A stretch of DNA of 64,000 nt, taken from NCBI GenBank assembly GCA_034231615.1, contig CM067306.1, positions 48,825,281-48,889,280 on the forward strand. Direction: 5' to 3'. Positions 50,280 through 61,450 of this stretch are shown in pieces. Under the pieces are notes generated by a model, which worked only from the letters and a program-made list of their open reading frames with translations, made no database searches and had not been told where the DNA came from. This DNA is from Meghimatium bilineatum (taxonomy: Eukaryota > Mollusca > Gastropoda > Stylommatophora > Philomycidae). The first letter of the stretch is position 1. Every line of letters begins with the position of its first letter. The translations under genes and the position numbers were made by a program.

Positions 50280-50850
50280 CGGCAGAACTAGGAAACTATG
50301 TATGCTTATAAAGAGTTAAAAAGTACTAGATTAGGTCGTGGATTATGTCTTGCAACCTGGTTTACAAATCGTGGAATGTTGAATAACTTTATAGTTTTGT
50401 TTTATGGTGGTTGATATGTCTATGACCATCTATATACGTTTAGGGTTTGAAGCATACTTGAAATTGTTAAAGAAAGAATCCTTTGCTATAAAAAAAATAG
50501 CTGGGATATCACATACAACATTTATCAAGTCAATTTCTAGAATAGTCAAGCAAATCTAATCTCAAAGTCACTCCTCTTAATTGATGCAACGAACCATGTG
50601 TCATTTTGCGTATAGTTTTATTTAGTTAATATAATGAATTGTGGTTTTGATCAAAAAGGTCTGTATCCGGAAAACAATACAGGACATTATACAAATTCTG
50701 TGAATAGTTTGATCAGAAAGAGTTAAAAGTACTCATATACAGCCGATCGTACTCACCGTATAAAACGTCGTAGTGATGCGGTTAATACAAGTTTACATAA
50801 ATAGTTTTAAACATCTATTAAAATGCATCATTTTCTACTGTTAAAGAGTT
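50280..50850. other. AT-rich stretch, nothing identified
   Basis: No feature recognised. Confidence 0.6.
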
Positions 50851-51830
50851 GCAGGAAGTTTGCGGATGGCGCAGTGGTTCTTCCAACACTGCTTTATGCT
50901 GTGTCATCCTGAACTGTCTGTGCAAAACTCGCTCGACAGCTTAACTCTTTTCACCTTTGGTGTCTAAGAAACCTAATGGGAGTACGTTGGCAGTGGCATA
51001 ATCTTGTACCAGACACGGAAATTCTTCAATAATCCCATATGCAAAGCATCTATTCACTGCTGATTAGGTCCCAACTCCGTTGAACTAACCACATCGTCCA
51101 TATGCTAGACAAGCGTCTTCCAAAGAGACTATTTTATTGGAAGCTGTACGACAGTAAACGTTCAAGAGGCAAGCAGAAAAAGCGCTTCAAGGATCACCCA
51201 AAAAACCACTGCAGCATCGATCCTAGCTCCTGAGAGACTACAGTCCTTGATCGCTCAGCTTGGCACACCCAGATAACTACTGTCGAACGTGACAATGTAC
51301 ATATTCAGAGAATGGTAGAAATGGGAGTGACGAGAGGTGATCGAAGAAAATGATCCCACTTCGGAAAGATCAGAAGAACGCGTAATCAGCAACTGACTGG
51401 GACACTGAGCTTATACACATTTAGATGGCTGACGGAACAGCTAGCAGAGAATATATGTGAATGCCCCCCAGTGCCGTGACGCGTGTTCCTAATCAAGAAT
51501 CAAAATAACTGCTGGCATCACTAAATTTGAAAAAGAAAGAACACTGGGGACAAATTATAAGCGACGAGAGCGGAAGGGAAAATCCGAAAACACCCCTACT
51601 CCAAACACTCTATACTCCTGCGTGCACTGCAAAAGAACTTTTGTGCCACGAATTGGACTCATCGGGAATCTACGAACTCACAAACAGAATTATACAATCA
51701 CAAATGTTTTGTTGTTTTTCTACTTGTTCATCACATTTATTGTTTTTCATACCATGCTCATCTTCGCTTGCGAAGGAGGAACACCATCATCACATACATT
51801 ATTTTGTGTCTATATTTCTATATGAATGTA
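50850..51830 (+). mobile_element. LINE-Z 3' part with repeat C insertion
   Basis: 50870-51240: AVVLPTLLYAVSS, LARQLNSFHLWCLRNLMGVR, KRLPKRLFYWKLYDSKRSRG, KQKKRFKDH. 51527-51690: PKTPLLQTLY and, after a frame change, CVHCKRTFVPRIGLIGNLRT, the terminal C2H2 finger. About 51295-51505 is repeat C, apparently inserted. Confidence 0.8.
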
Positions 51831-52059
51831 AGACCGTGGACTCTAACTGCGGACTTAGAGAGAAGAATTCTGCGTTTGAAAACAAATGCTATAATCGTGT
51901 GTTAGATATCTGTTACTGACAACATAAGACACATGAAGTTGTGCATGATATAGTCAATTTATTAGCTAGTCAACAAGTACCATTGTTAACTTCGCGAATC
52001 TTCCTACATTCCTGGGATATGGGAACGTGACATAGACATTTTTTGATGACAACAGATGC

Positions 52060-52260
52060 TCTTAACGGTACAGTGGAGGAAAAAAAAATAAGACGAGGTG
52101 GACAAGAGGAAAACATTTTTGGATAATATCAAAGTATCAAAGAGTCGATAGGGTGTGCAGTTTCCAAACTCAACAGAATGGTAGGAGATAGAAAGACAGT
52201 GACATCTTTCTATACCAAATGTCTCAATGTGACACCACTATAACCATGACGAGATATGTG
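52060..52260 (+). mobile_element. Probable LINE 3' tail
   Basis: TRWTRGKHFWIISKYQRVDR-like pieces and KLNRMVGDRKTVTSFYTKC resemble LINE RT C-termini. Heavily decayed. Confidence 0.4.
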
Positions 52261-52770
52261 TTTTAGTATTATTGTTGTTTTTGTTGTTATTACATTTGAT
52301 TCTTACTTACCCCAAAAAGCACTATTTTACTGTAAACTGTCATTTATTTAATGATTACGTCCGTAGACTGGAAAAATGGCAGAATGTTATCATAACCTGT
52401 TACAAGAGGATTAAAGGAGGGCAGGAATTGTACCATGAGATAATGTACAGTCTGAAGTCAAACACACATTTATGAACGAGAGTTTGGCGGAAATACAAAA
52501 ACAAACCCTCAATGCGTTACAGTTTAATTTAAAAATTGCATGTCATTATCTTGATAGCAGGCGAAGGCCATGGCAGGTTGAAATATATGTTCCAAAAAGA
52601 TAACGATTTGTATAAATAACCAAAGTCTAACAATATCCAATTGTTCATAACGAAATGTGACTGTTCGTACATTCTAGTACAGTGAACGAGTGAATGTATA
52701 GAAGACATATCAACTAAAACGTAAACATGAACTAGTTTCCAATTTGCGTGAAGTCTATTGGTTGGCCTTG

Positions 52771-53215
52771 GCTATTTTGGCATGTGACTCCAAGTATGTA
52801 GACAGCGACGAATCAAAAGCCCAACAATAATAAAAAAAAACGTAACGAACGGGGTCCAAATTAATTCATATAGAAGGCTTGTATACTGGTGATAGTCACA
52901 CTAGTACACATGTTCCCATCGTGTCAAGACAATATTTTATTGAAGCGAGGTTAAATGAGTAATATAATATAGAAGCATCGCGGATTTATTACTGAAGAAA
53001 AATTATAATGCAGATAAACTTAAAGACGTTGTGACTCAAGTTTTGAGGCGATTAGGTGCGATCTGACCTGAACATGTGTACTAGTGTGACTATCACCAGT
53101 ATACAAGCCTTCTATATGAATTAATTTGGACCCCGTTCGTTACCTTTTTTGTTTTATTATTGTTGGCTTTTGATTCGTCGCTGTCTACATACTTGGAGTC
53201 ACATGCCAAAATAGC
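52771..53215. repeat. Large hairpin: 145-bp inverted arms, 154-bp loop
   Basis: Left arm 52771-52915 (GCTATTTTGGCATGTGACTC through GTCACACTAGTACACATG) is repeated inverted at 53070-53215. Arms differ mainly by small changes in an A-rich tract (about 96-97 percent by eye). The outer ends abut sequence related to the dispersed repeat at 6777. Confidence 0.93.
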
Positions 53216-53219
53216 TGGT

Positions 53220-53590
53220 TCGAATCCCAATTGCCACATTATTAATCGTGTTTTATGGAATCAAAATGACCCACACCCCCGAAACATTTTTAAAAGTGTG
53301 CTTTCTATTCATATTAATAAAGCAAAAAAAGCTGATTTCGGATATATCCAGTCATCTATGTTCCTTCAGCGCTGAACACTGCATACGGAAGAAACCAGAG
53401 CTCTCCAGTTAGAGCGATGTTTTCTGTCTGTTTTCATTCATTATAAGTACATATCCAATATAAGTCTATTTCTTTCATCGTATTGTTGTAGAAAAATATT
53501 GCTGTTTTATGTCGTCTCTTACTTGCATGTTTGAATTGAATTCCTCCCAACCAATATTTAAGAGTCTTCTAAGACATTTAGTTTTAAATG
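53220..53590. other. Stretch with nothing identified
   Basis: A 71-codon frame (53160-53375) lacks support; no other feature. Confidence 0.55.
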
Positions 53591-53593
53591 AGT

Positions 53594-53757
53594 TCCCCAC
53601 CGAAGACGGATGTGTTGGGCCATTGGCGCAAATAAAACGGCAACACAACGCATTTCCATTCTCTGGACTACATCCAACTGGAAATCTTGTAGGACCATTG
53701 TCCTGTTACAAGAGAAATCCAGGGGGAATTTGAGAATGAACGCTGAAGAAGAAGAAA
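53594..53757 (+). mobile_element. SINE-B copy
   Basis: CACCGAAGACGGATGTGTTG, CATTTCCATTCTCTGGACTA, ATTTGAGAATGAACGCTG + AAGAAGAAG tail. Confidence 0.85.
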
Positions 53758-53959
53758 TGAGTTCAATTTCTTCTCTAGAACCTTTGCAATTTTCCATGCT
53801 TCGCAATCATATGTCGACACGGATATCACATTGGAGATTAACAGACGAAATTTGGTATATTTACCTACTGTTTTTGATTTCCAGATGTTTGTTAGGTGGT
53901 GGAACGCACTTGATGCCAACACAATTCACATACGTCACAAGTCATAAACGTAAATTAAT

Positions 53960-54230
53960 CGGTGACAAAACGCAATTGCGTTCACTGGACCACATCCTGT
54001 AGGAAATCTATTACAGTGATACCCCTCTATAACGCATCCTTTTATAACAAATTATCCTATTTAACAGCACTTCTCAAAATTCCCAAATATTTGTATTCTA
54101 TATTGTTTGTAATGTATATAACAAATCCGGACCAAGTTATTATAATGGAGTTTAACGGTATGGCTATTGTCCTGTAGCAAGAGAGTTCCAGTCGGGATAT
54201 GAGAACGTAAAAAAAATCTAAAGAGAACCA
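53960..54230 (+). mobile_element. SINE-B interrupted by a pogo-like MITE
   Basis: SINE-B blocks GCGTTCACTGGACCACATCC + TGTAGGAAATC (to 54011) and GGCTATTGTCCTGTAGCAAG + AGAGTTCC...GATATGAGAACG (54162-54215) flank the MITE at 54014-54158, with TA on both sides (54012-54013, 54159-54160). Confidence 0.8.
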
Positions 54231-54404
54231 TCAAACAGTCTGTTTTCTGTATAATATAATTTAATATACATTTATCTTACGAAATATAGCGTGATGGCCA
54301 TGAAGTGAATTTAATTGACTATTTAATTGTTGATTTAGTGTTTCCACTCTTTCGTGTGTTTCCGGATCCGAAAGGGGAGCAAGGAATATCACTACTATAA
54401 TCTG

Positions 54405-54760
54405 TCGCAAGAGGTAAAATGACTCGTTAAAGATGTAACTGAAAGCCGTTGAAATAGACCATGATGTATGGGAAGAACGTGTGTACAAAATAGATTACGA
54501 TCGACAGACAAAAAGAGCGCATCACTTTATGAAAAGAGGAGAAATGCAGCAGCTCAACAGCGAAGAGTAGTTGGAAAGTCACAGATAGACAAAAATCCGT
54601 CTGTAGTGGTCATTTCAGGCTAGAACTGTCCATTTACAGCTCGAATGGAGGGCATCTGCGATCTACTACACACGGACATAAATCTAATTAAATTTTCAAA
54701 AGTGGAGGTCATCTGGTCAAATTTTCAAATGGTCGTCATCACATGTTATGATCGAACACA
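54405..54760 (+). mobile_element. LINE-Z 3' end
   Basis: GAGAAATGCAGCAGCTCAAC, AAAGTCACAGATAGAC, CATTTACAGCTCGAATGGAG and ATTTTCAAAAGTGGA match 35440-35640. 5'-truncated and diverged. Confidence 0.8.
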
Positions 54761-55304
54761 ACACACACACACATATATATACACACACCCACACACACCA
54801 CACACACACACACACATACACCTGACACAACCTAAAACACCACATGGCTTGTGTTCAAGAGTGCAAAATAGTGCAAATTCAATATTAAATCTTACCAATT
54901 GTATAAGGGGGCAGTATCACCAGAGAAATTGAAAAAATATGATTTTGCGAATTTAAACACAAACATGGTATCAAATTAAAGATTATTCATTTTTCTATAC
55001 GTTTCTGAAAACTGCTTTAGAATAGCCGCATTAGTTTCAGAGTTATGAAGACTGAAAGAGAGTAAGGTCTGCCTGATTTGCGAAAAAAAATAAAAAAATT
55101 TCACCTTGTTTTCAGAGCACTAACAATTGTAACCTCCCGGTTTTTTCCCTCTCAATTAATTATCCCTACTGATCACGTGACTTCCTTACAGAATGGCAAC
55201 TTCCATGTAGTGCATATAGCATCATTGCATTACAATAAAAAGTTGTTATTTATATTTGATTTACGAATTTGTGAAATATTCTTTGATCAGTGTGAATTTT
55301 TACA

Positions 55305-55890
55305 ATGTCAAGTGATAAGAAACATCATCAACGACCCACAAAGCGTAAGTTTCACGGTAATAGGTTTAGTAGTGGGAAAAGAATAACATTACAATCGCAT
55401 CGTCATGTTGTCGACAATGTTGTCGAAGACGTCGTGGCTCTAGGCCTACCATCTTCATCTACACACACTCAAAATATTCCTGCAGTTGAAACTCTTAGTG
55501 CCACGCCCACAAATAGTCGGTCAGCAAATGAAGATACAAGACCTATATGACGTTATTAATGAAGATTATGACGATGATCATAATACAAATGTTGATGAAG
55601 CATTCAATGATCAACATTCTCAAATGGTGAGTGAAGGGTATAGGTATAATAGGATCATTGATCTTGCAATTTTGTGTAACCAAATTTCAACATAGCTAGT
55701 TTGTGCATTTTGCCACAGTCAAACCAGACTAACTGAAGATTGCAGACAGGGGCTTGGCAGTAAATTTAAATTTGTTTGCAGTAATAATAGGTGCAAACAA
55801 CAAACCACTTTTCCTTCTAACCCTCAAATTGGTGTCAATACAAGCAACAGTTTACAGATACATTCAATCAATAGACGAGCCATTTTTGCT
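55305..55890 (+). pseudogene. N-terminal part of Mutator-like transposase (disrupted)
   Basis: An ATG at 55305 opens 81 codons beginning MSSDKKHHQRPTKRKFHGNR, a basic start usual for this family. The frame of the main transposase is entered from about 55525 (LYDVINEDYDDD...), shows one TAG at 55693-55695, then LVCAFCHSQTRLTEDC...CSNNRC (a CxxC...CxxxxC zinc-binding-like pair) and RRAIFAMRCAGGGLS, joining the 451-codon frame. So there is one frame change and one stop relative to an intact family member, unless a short intron removes them. Confidence 0.75.
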
Positions 55891-57246
55891 ATGCGATGTG
55901 CAGGAGGTGGCCTTTCAGACTTGCAGACTTTTTGTGGAATGATGAATCTTCCCCCACCTGCCCAGAAGAGTACTTATAAATTAATAAATAAAACTATAGA
56001 AAGTGCTGTTATTCTCTCACAGGCTGCTAGTATGAAGAAAGCAGCAGAAACAGAGTACAAATTAGCAGGGGAGTTCAAGTCAGGTGATGATTGTCGCAAT
56101 ATAGATGTATCTGTTGATGGAACCTGGATGACACGCGGACATACATCAACAATAGGAGTAACAACATTAATTGGCTGTGTCACAGGAAAAGTTCTTGACA
56201 CTGGATTACTCTCAAAAGTATGCAAATCATGTGACTACTGGAACACTCAAGACAAACATTCTGAGGGCTACAAGGCATGGGAACAACATCACAAGTCACA
56301 GTGTACAGCCACACATAGTGGTTCATCGGGATCAATGGAGGCAACAATTGCTGTAGAACTATTTTCTAGATCAGTTGAAAAGTATAAACTGAGATATACA
56401 AGCTTCATTGGTGATGGTGACACAAGGAGTTTTAAGACAGTGTGTGATTCAAAGCCATATGGTGATGTTCCTGTTGAAAAAATAGAATGCGTCGGACACG
56501 TGCAAAAGAGAATGGGTACTCGTCTGCGCAAGATCAAGACGTCTATGGCTGGAAAAAAATTGTCAGATGGAAAGCATATAGGTGGAAAGGGAAGGCTTAC
56601 AGACACACAAATAAATTGTATCCAGAAATATTATGGTAATGCAATTAGGGCTAATAAGAATAACTTGAAAGGTATGCGAGAAGCTATCTGGGCGATATAT
56701 TTTCATAAGCTTTCCACAGACCAGAGGCCTGTCCACTACCTCTGTAAAGTTAGTTGGTGTCCATATAAAAAAGCTATTGCTGCCAGCAACAAGGACTATA
56801 AGCACAAAAGCAACCTGCCCTCTGCCATTATGGATGTCATCAAACCAGTTTTCAGAGATTTGTCCCACCCTGATCTCTTGAAAAAATGTCTCAATGGCTA
56901 CACACAAAATGCTAATGAATCCTTCAACAGTACAATATGGCAATATTGCCCGAAGCATAAATACCACGGATTAGTTACTGTTCAGATTGCTATTGGCATT
57001 GCAACCCTCATTTTCAACGATGGAGGAAAAGCATTGGAAGGGCCTCTTGCAGCGATGCAACTATTATGTGGACGATTCACATCGCATTATCTCAATTCAA
57101 CTGATGCTGACCGACTGCAGAATGCTCAAAGGGCAACAACAGAAGCATCATTGGAAGCTAGAAGAGCCAGAAGGATGAAGCGGATTGAGTTAGTGGAGGC
57201 ACAAGCTCAATTGGAAGACTCCCCATACCTGGCAGGGGGTCATTGA
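55891..57246 (+). CDS. Mutator-like transposase, DDE catalytic region
   Basis: 451 codons open from ATG 55891 to TGA 57244-57246; the frame is really open from 55696. Cuts and rejoins transposon ends with a DDE RNase H-fold core. Motifs by residue: VSVDGTW (D76), IGDGD (D175/D177), KIECVGHVQKRMGTRLR (196-213), LSDGKHIGGKGRLTD (224-238), SWCPYKKA (288-295), GYTQNANESFN (336-346; E343 as the likely third acidic residue), FNDGG near the end, and a Q/E/R-rich tail. Matches the Mutator-like transposase domain common in marine invertebrate genomes. Family naming is from memory of these motifs; triad assignment is inference. Confidence 0.88.
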   Translation: MRCAGGGLSDLQTFCGMMNLPPPAQKSTYKLINKTIESAVILSQAASMKKAAETEYKLAGEFKSGDDCRNIDVSVDGTWMTRGHTSTIGVTTLIGCVTGKVLDTGLLSKVCKSCDYWNTQDKHSEGYKAWEQHHKSQCTATHSGSSGSMEATIAVELFSRSVEKYKLRYTSFIGDGDTRSFKTVCDSKPYGDVPVEKIECVGHVQKRMGTRLRKIKTSMAGKKLSDGKHIGGKGRLTDTQINCIQKYYGNAIRANKNNLKGMREAIWAIYFHKLSTDQRPVHYLCKVSWCPYKKAIAASNKDYKHKSNLPSAIMDVIKPVFRDLSHPDLLKKCLNGYTQNANESFNSTIWQYCPKHKYHGLVTVQIAIGIATLIFNDGGKALEGPLAAMQLLCGRFTSHYLNSTDADRLQNAQRATTEASLEARRARRMKRIELVEAQAQLEDSPYLAGGH

Positions 57247-57879
57247 GGTAAGCGCAATCTGTTTTTGGAGTAAAAAAGTACGGTTAATTTTGTTTCAAAT
57301 TTTGTCCGAAAAGTAACCACTCTTATCACTTTTAACATCATAACTTTGTCAAATATTAACCAATCAGCCTGAAATTTGGCATGCTTGCTTACAATATACC
57401 TGTCTTTGTCACATTCTATGGAAAATGCAATTGCTCTATTCTTGTCTATTTTATGTTCATTTAAAGATTACATTTTCAAACCTCAAAAAGAGACAAATTT
57501 CATGCGATGTAAAAAAAAAATCTATAATATCTATACAATTGTCTGTAGTTCCCGCCATACTCAAGCCATCTGTGCATATGCTGGTTAATTTGTAATGAAT
57601 CTGGCTGAACCATTTACTAACAAAGTTGTTAGAAGTATCATTCAGTTTTCATACATGTAAAAAATATTTTTTTCATTTCAAAAGTCTCATGTACTACATG
57701 TATAGAACATACCTTAGAGATATGTATGTTTACTGATACTACTATGATTTAACTATCATGTGGGAAAATCTGAGACTTTTATCTTTAAAATTGAATTTTA
57801 TATGAATTTTCTTCTAACATCACCCTTCCTCTGGTGATACTGCCCCCTTACCAATTGTATGATATTCCCCATAGTCACT

Positions 57880-58070
57880 ATATTGGGTGCCACCCGGAGT
57901 AAGAAGAAGAGGGAGACCTAGAGAAACTCTACGAAGAACCATTAATAGAGAAGGCATGTAAATCAACTTAAACAACAAGCAAGAATTGAAAGACCTGGCA
58001 ACACAAAGACAGAAATGGAAAGCTATGGTTTCTGCCCTATGCGCCGCTTATGGCCTGGAGGAACATAACA
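57880..58070 (+). mobile_element. LINE 3' tail
   Basis: Encodes SRRRGRPRETLRRTINREGM and, after stops, ELKDLATQRQKWKAMVSALC + AAYGLEE, a typical non-LTR RT C-terminus. Followed by an AACAT repeat. Confidence 0.8.
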
Positions 58071-58135
58071 TAACATAATATAACATAGCATAACATAACA
58101 TAACAAAACGTAACATAACATAACATAACAATTAT
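58062..58135. repeat. AACAT pentanucleotide repeat, LINE tail expansion
   Basis: AACATAACATAACATAATAT and so on, about 15 units, starting at the last LINE codons (GAGGAACATAAC). Confidence 0.93.
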
Positions 58136-58184
58136 GTGCTAAGCTAATTGTGTGTAAAGAGGTCTTATAATTGACTGTACACAT

Positions 58185-59422
58185 GGGGTGCAAAGGGAAC
58201 GCATTGCTCTAGGCGGACCCAGAGTTAGCAGATAACCAAGATCCCAAATGTACCTCCACGCGGTGCACCCTGGAAACAGAAATACAGCAGCTCGAGCTGA
58301 TTCTGGCCAAATCATTTGGCGATCGTGTCCGAGAATGTGGAGGTAGCAGATGGAAAGAGATTTGACTGCACAAGAGACAGACAATATCTCCGACACCACC
58401 AGCATCACCACATATAGCGACACTGTCGACATACAGTGAAGCAGGGCAGTCCAGTCCGAACATTGGAGGGGCGGCCAATGTAAAATGCACGTAAAGATAG
58501 ATGCATGGCGAGAGACAAATATATTTCATACCGAGTACAATGAAACAATGAAAAGGCAGAACAGCGCTAGAGGGCTGCGCGAACTGCAAATAGAAAGTGA
58601 AAAGTCCCTAGGAAAGGGGAACTACAAGCACCGTCAGCTCGAGACGAGCTTCTAGTTACCTGTGTTCCTTACAGGCAGAGACCCAGACCCATCCATTGGC
58701 GTTTGGTAAAGCAAGAAGTCCTAACCCACTTCTAATGTCGAGCCTTCCTAAACCGGAAATATGCTCGCGAAGAGAAAGGGTTCCGTACTCGATACGCTCA
58801 GGCACGAAAGGGACAACGATTTAGCCCTGGCCCAACTCTACTGTCAGGTTTTCCTACACCGGAAAGACACTTGAAGAGAGAAAGGGTTCAGTACCTGATG
58901 GGCTCAGGCGCTATTGGGACAAGGACGCTCAGCTCGAGAACGCCTTGCTCTCAAACGCGTGGTGTGAGACTCGAACTTGGACAAGGGGTACACGATGTCG
59001 GTGAATGACATCTCGGCTAAGAGGGCGAAAGAGCCAGGGTCCAACTCATCTGTTGAGTTCTTCCCCTTAAGGAACCAGGCTCACGGATGATAAACGGTTC
59101 AGTACCCAATGGGCACAGGCACAGCACGTCCAATTACACGAGGCAAGTTCATAGACAGTGGAACACCTCGTTCGAGTCAGACGAGAGCAAACAATCGTCT
59201 GGGCGAAGAGGCTCCATTACGCGTGCCTGGAGACAGATATAGAGGCTGTCACAGGCTAAGGGTAGCCCACCCGAATTGTCAAGGCATGCCGAAATCGGAT
59301 GTGCTAGGCCTATAAGGCACATAACGGTGGCACAACGTAATCACGCTCCCGGCGGAAATCGCACGGATATCCGTGATGGTTACAATGGAGCGAACGAAAA
59401 AAAAAAACAAACAAACAAACAA
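58185..59422 (+). mobile_element. Unclassified retroelement with 12-bp target duplication
   Basis: Flanked by GACTGTACACAT at 58173-58184 and 59423-59434; ends in poly-A followed by AAAC repeats. 1238 bp, distinctly GC-richer than the neighbourhood. No long open frame on the plus strand; a short stretch ETEIQQLELILAKSFGDRVR near 58275 could be coding remnant. Diverged internal repeats of about 105-170 bp (58715-59130) share ACCGGAAA, AGAGAAAGGGTTC-GTAC and GGGCTCAGGC. Could be a 5'-truncated LINE 3' UTR or a non-autonomous retroelement. Confidence 0.8.
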
Positions 59423-59594
59423 GACTGTACACATCTTTAAAAATGTGTGTGATGTAAGTTGACAAGTACACTTGTGATATATATATATATATGGCATATA
59501 AACGAGAACTGAAACCAATGATTGCATTTTAACGAAAGATTTTATTCACATTGTCCATACCAATTCAATTAGCACACAGGATATGAATTATATG

Positions 59595-60005
59595 CGCTAT
59601 ATTTTTGATGCGAATGAACAAACTTCTAGAAGATAGAATTGATGCTTCTGAGATGTAGATATATAGAGGAATAGAATGAACTTCGTGGAATGACAAGAAA
59701 ATAAATACAGAGGTTCACACAACACTTTGTATGGAAAAAACAACATATTACAAGAAATAAACATCAAACCAATAAGGTTTGAACATATTAGAGGACATGG
59801 CAGCTTGTTGAAGACTCACTTGAAGATACAATCGGGGTAGTCGAGTAAGAGGTAGTCAGAGATGCAAGTGGGAGAGATAAATTGCGAGATGGACAGATTA
59901 AAATTTGACAGAGTGTAGCACCATGGTAAGAGATATGGGATGTTGGAAGTCCGTCGTAGACAACCTTCGTTGCGGAGTCGGCTCTTAATGATGAGGATAC
60001 GGGCT
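59595..60005 (+). mobile_element. LINE-W 3' end
   Basis: NKLLEDRIDASEM, IRFEHIRGHGSLLKTHLKI-like pieces, then GAGGTAGTCAGAGATGCAAG and CCTTCGTTGCGGAGTCGG + CTCTTAATGATGAGGAT, matching the 9803 element 3' end on the opposite strand. Confidence 0.8.
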
Positions 60006-60117
60006 GAGATATATTATTGTGGATTTGGGCGAAGTTAATGTAACGTGCTATATCACGACTCCACATAAACTGTAATGTATATTATGCACGGCCGTAATTA
60101 AAATATAGAGCGACCGG

Positions 60118-60562
60118 TGTTTTAGCCTCACCGACTCAACGCTACTTATTTTTTCCCTGATTTTATGTGAACTATGTAACTAAGAAAGCGACTGATTGTG
60201 AAATAATACCGATCTATGACAAATTAAGGGTGTATTGAACACATCATTGTGTACACTGAAAGACACCATCAAAATGTTTAAAAATTTGCAGAAAAATTGC
60301 AGAGGCAATGCTTAAAGTAATTTCAATTGTCAAAACTAGATTGATGGGGATTGCAAAGAGAAAAAATATGCATGCCAGAGATAATTTATATATCTATGGT
60401 ACAGAGAGTAATATTAAATTGTGTGACGTTTAGTGATGAAATAGAGATCATAACAACACGCACAATATGACACATCTACAATGAAGTCATTACTGGTTTT
60501 TTTTTTATCTAGAGTGTATATATTTGCTATATCTAATAATAGGCCTAGGATTACATAGGCCG
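60118..60562 (+). repeat. Unidentified repeat, copy 1 (direct arm)
   Basis: Matches 61598-62122 in inverted orientation. Blocks: CTGATTTTATGTGAA-TA-GTAAC, GCAGAGGCAATGC-TAAAGTA, ATTTCAA, GAGAGTAATATTAAA-TGT, GATGAAATAGA, AATGAAGTCATTA and GGCCTAGGATTAC. The translated blocks resemble copy 2 (AEAMxKVIS; DEIE-TT), so it was probably once coding. Confidence 0.75.
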
Positions 60563-60782
60563 TATTTTCCAGGACATACTTGGAGGCGATAGATGTCAGA
60601 AAGAAACATAGCGCAACGCCGCTTTTTCAGACTAGGACGTATGCGATGGCTTCCATGCATGTATCAAGACATGTGCTGTCGCAACTGAACTGACTTGCAA
60701 GAAGCGTACAATTGACTGTCATTCGAGTATCTCATCAAAATGCTCTTGTTCTTTCATGACCCTTCGTCGTCAGATGTATATA

Positions 60783-61063
60783 TGCGGTATTGTTCAAGAG
60801 GAAGGTGGCTCTCAGGTGCGGTATTGTTCAAGAGGAAGGTGGCTCTCAGGTGCGGTATTGTTCAAGAGGAAGGTGGCTCTCAGGTGCGGTATTGTTCAAG
60901 AGGAAGGTGGCTCTCAGATGCGGTATTGTTCAAGAGGAAGGTGGCTCTCAGGTGCGGTATTGTTCAAGAGGAAGGTGGCTCTCAGATGCGGTATTGTTCA
61001 AGAGGAAGGTGGCTCTCAGGTGCGGTATTGTTCAAGAGGAAGGTGGCTCTCAGGTGCGGTTAT
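60783..61063. repeat. 34-bp tandem repeat, about 8 copies
   Basis: GTGCGGTATTGTTCAAGAGG + AAGGTGGCTCTCAG units, nearly identical (GTGC/ATGC variants). GC-richer than its flanks. Frames across it are artefacts. Confidence 0.96.
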
Positions 61064-61154
61064 TGGATATCTAAACCTAAAATTGATTCTACAATTATAC
61101 ATTTTTAAAATGTCTTTAAAATGTGGATAATCTTTTATAATTTAATTCCAACCG

Positions 61155-61450
61155 AATATATGTTCTCCATCATCTGTGTACGTTCTCAAACTCCTGCAGA
61201 TTAGCAGCATGCAATCTGGAAAACAGAATGCATTGTGTCATGTTTCACAGCTTTACTGCGATATATGTTTCATTCAGTCTGATCATCAGACTTCTGCATG
61301 ACTTCTGAGGCACTTTGACACTATATAGAATGAGACAGCCTTCACCTCATAACATGATTAGTCTTTCCCTTACGACATGCATGGAAGTTCAACTGTGTTG
61401 TCATTCTTTGTTCCCCTTTCAGACACCTAGCAACACAGGAGCATCAACAC
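61155..61450 (-). mobile_element. SINE-A copy, diverged
   Basis: GTTCTCAAACTCCTGCAGAT + TAGCAGCATGC, TGTGTCATGTTTCACAGC, ACGACATGCATGGAAG and CAACACAGGAGC. Confidence 0.8.

Larger units (their letters stand above)
54905..57849 (+). mobile_element. Mutator-like DNA transposon, structurally complete
   Basis: Perfect 21-bp terminal inverted repeats at 54905-54925 and 57829-57849 (AAGGGGGCAGTATCACC...), flanked by an 11-bp direct duplication ACCAATTGTAT at 54894-54904 and 57850-57860. Total 2945 bp. One transposase gene on the plus strand fills the centre. The TSD length fits Mutator-group elements (8-11 bp). Clean ends and an almost open gene indicate a recent insertion, though an in-frame stop and a frame change near the N-terminus suggest this copy is not fully autonomous. 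Confidence 0.93.

Noticed and set aside
55305-55550. Separate small host gene upstream of the transposase
   Set aside because: It lies inside the TIR/TSD-bounded element and has the basic N-terminus expected of that transposase family.
57249-57600. Host coding sequence right after the transposase
   Set aside because: Inside the transposon before its 3' TIR; the 70-codon frame has no coding character.
58139-58589. Minus-strand frames of 97 and 126 codons
   Set aside because: Antisense to the unclassified retroelement, spanning its 5' TSD; shadow frames in GC-richer DNA.
60740-61130. Three overlapping 94-124-codon frames
   Set aside because: 34-bp repeat read in three frames; 34 is not a multiple of three, so each frame simply cycles through all three phases of the unit.
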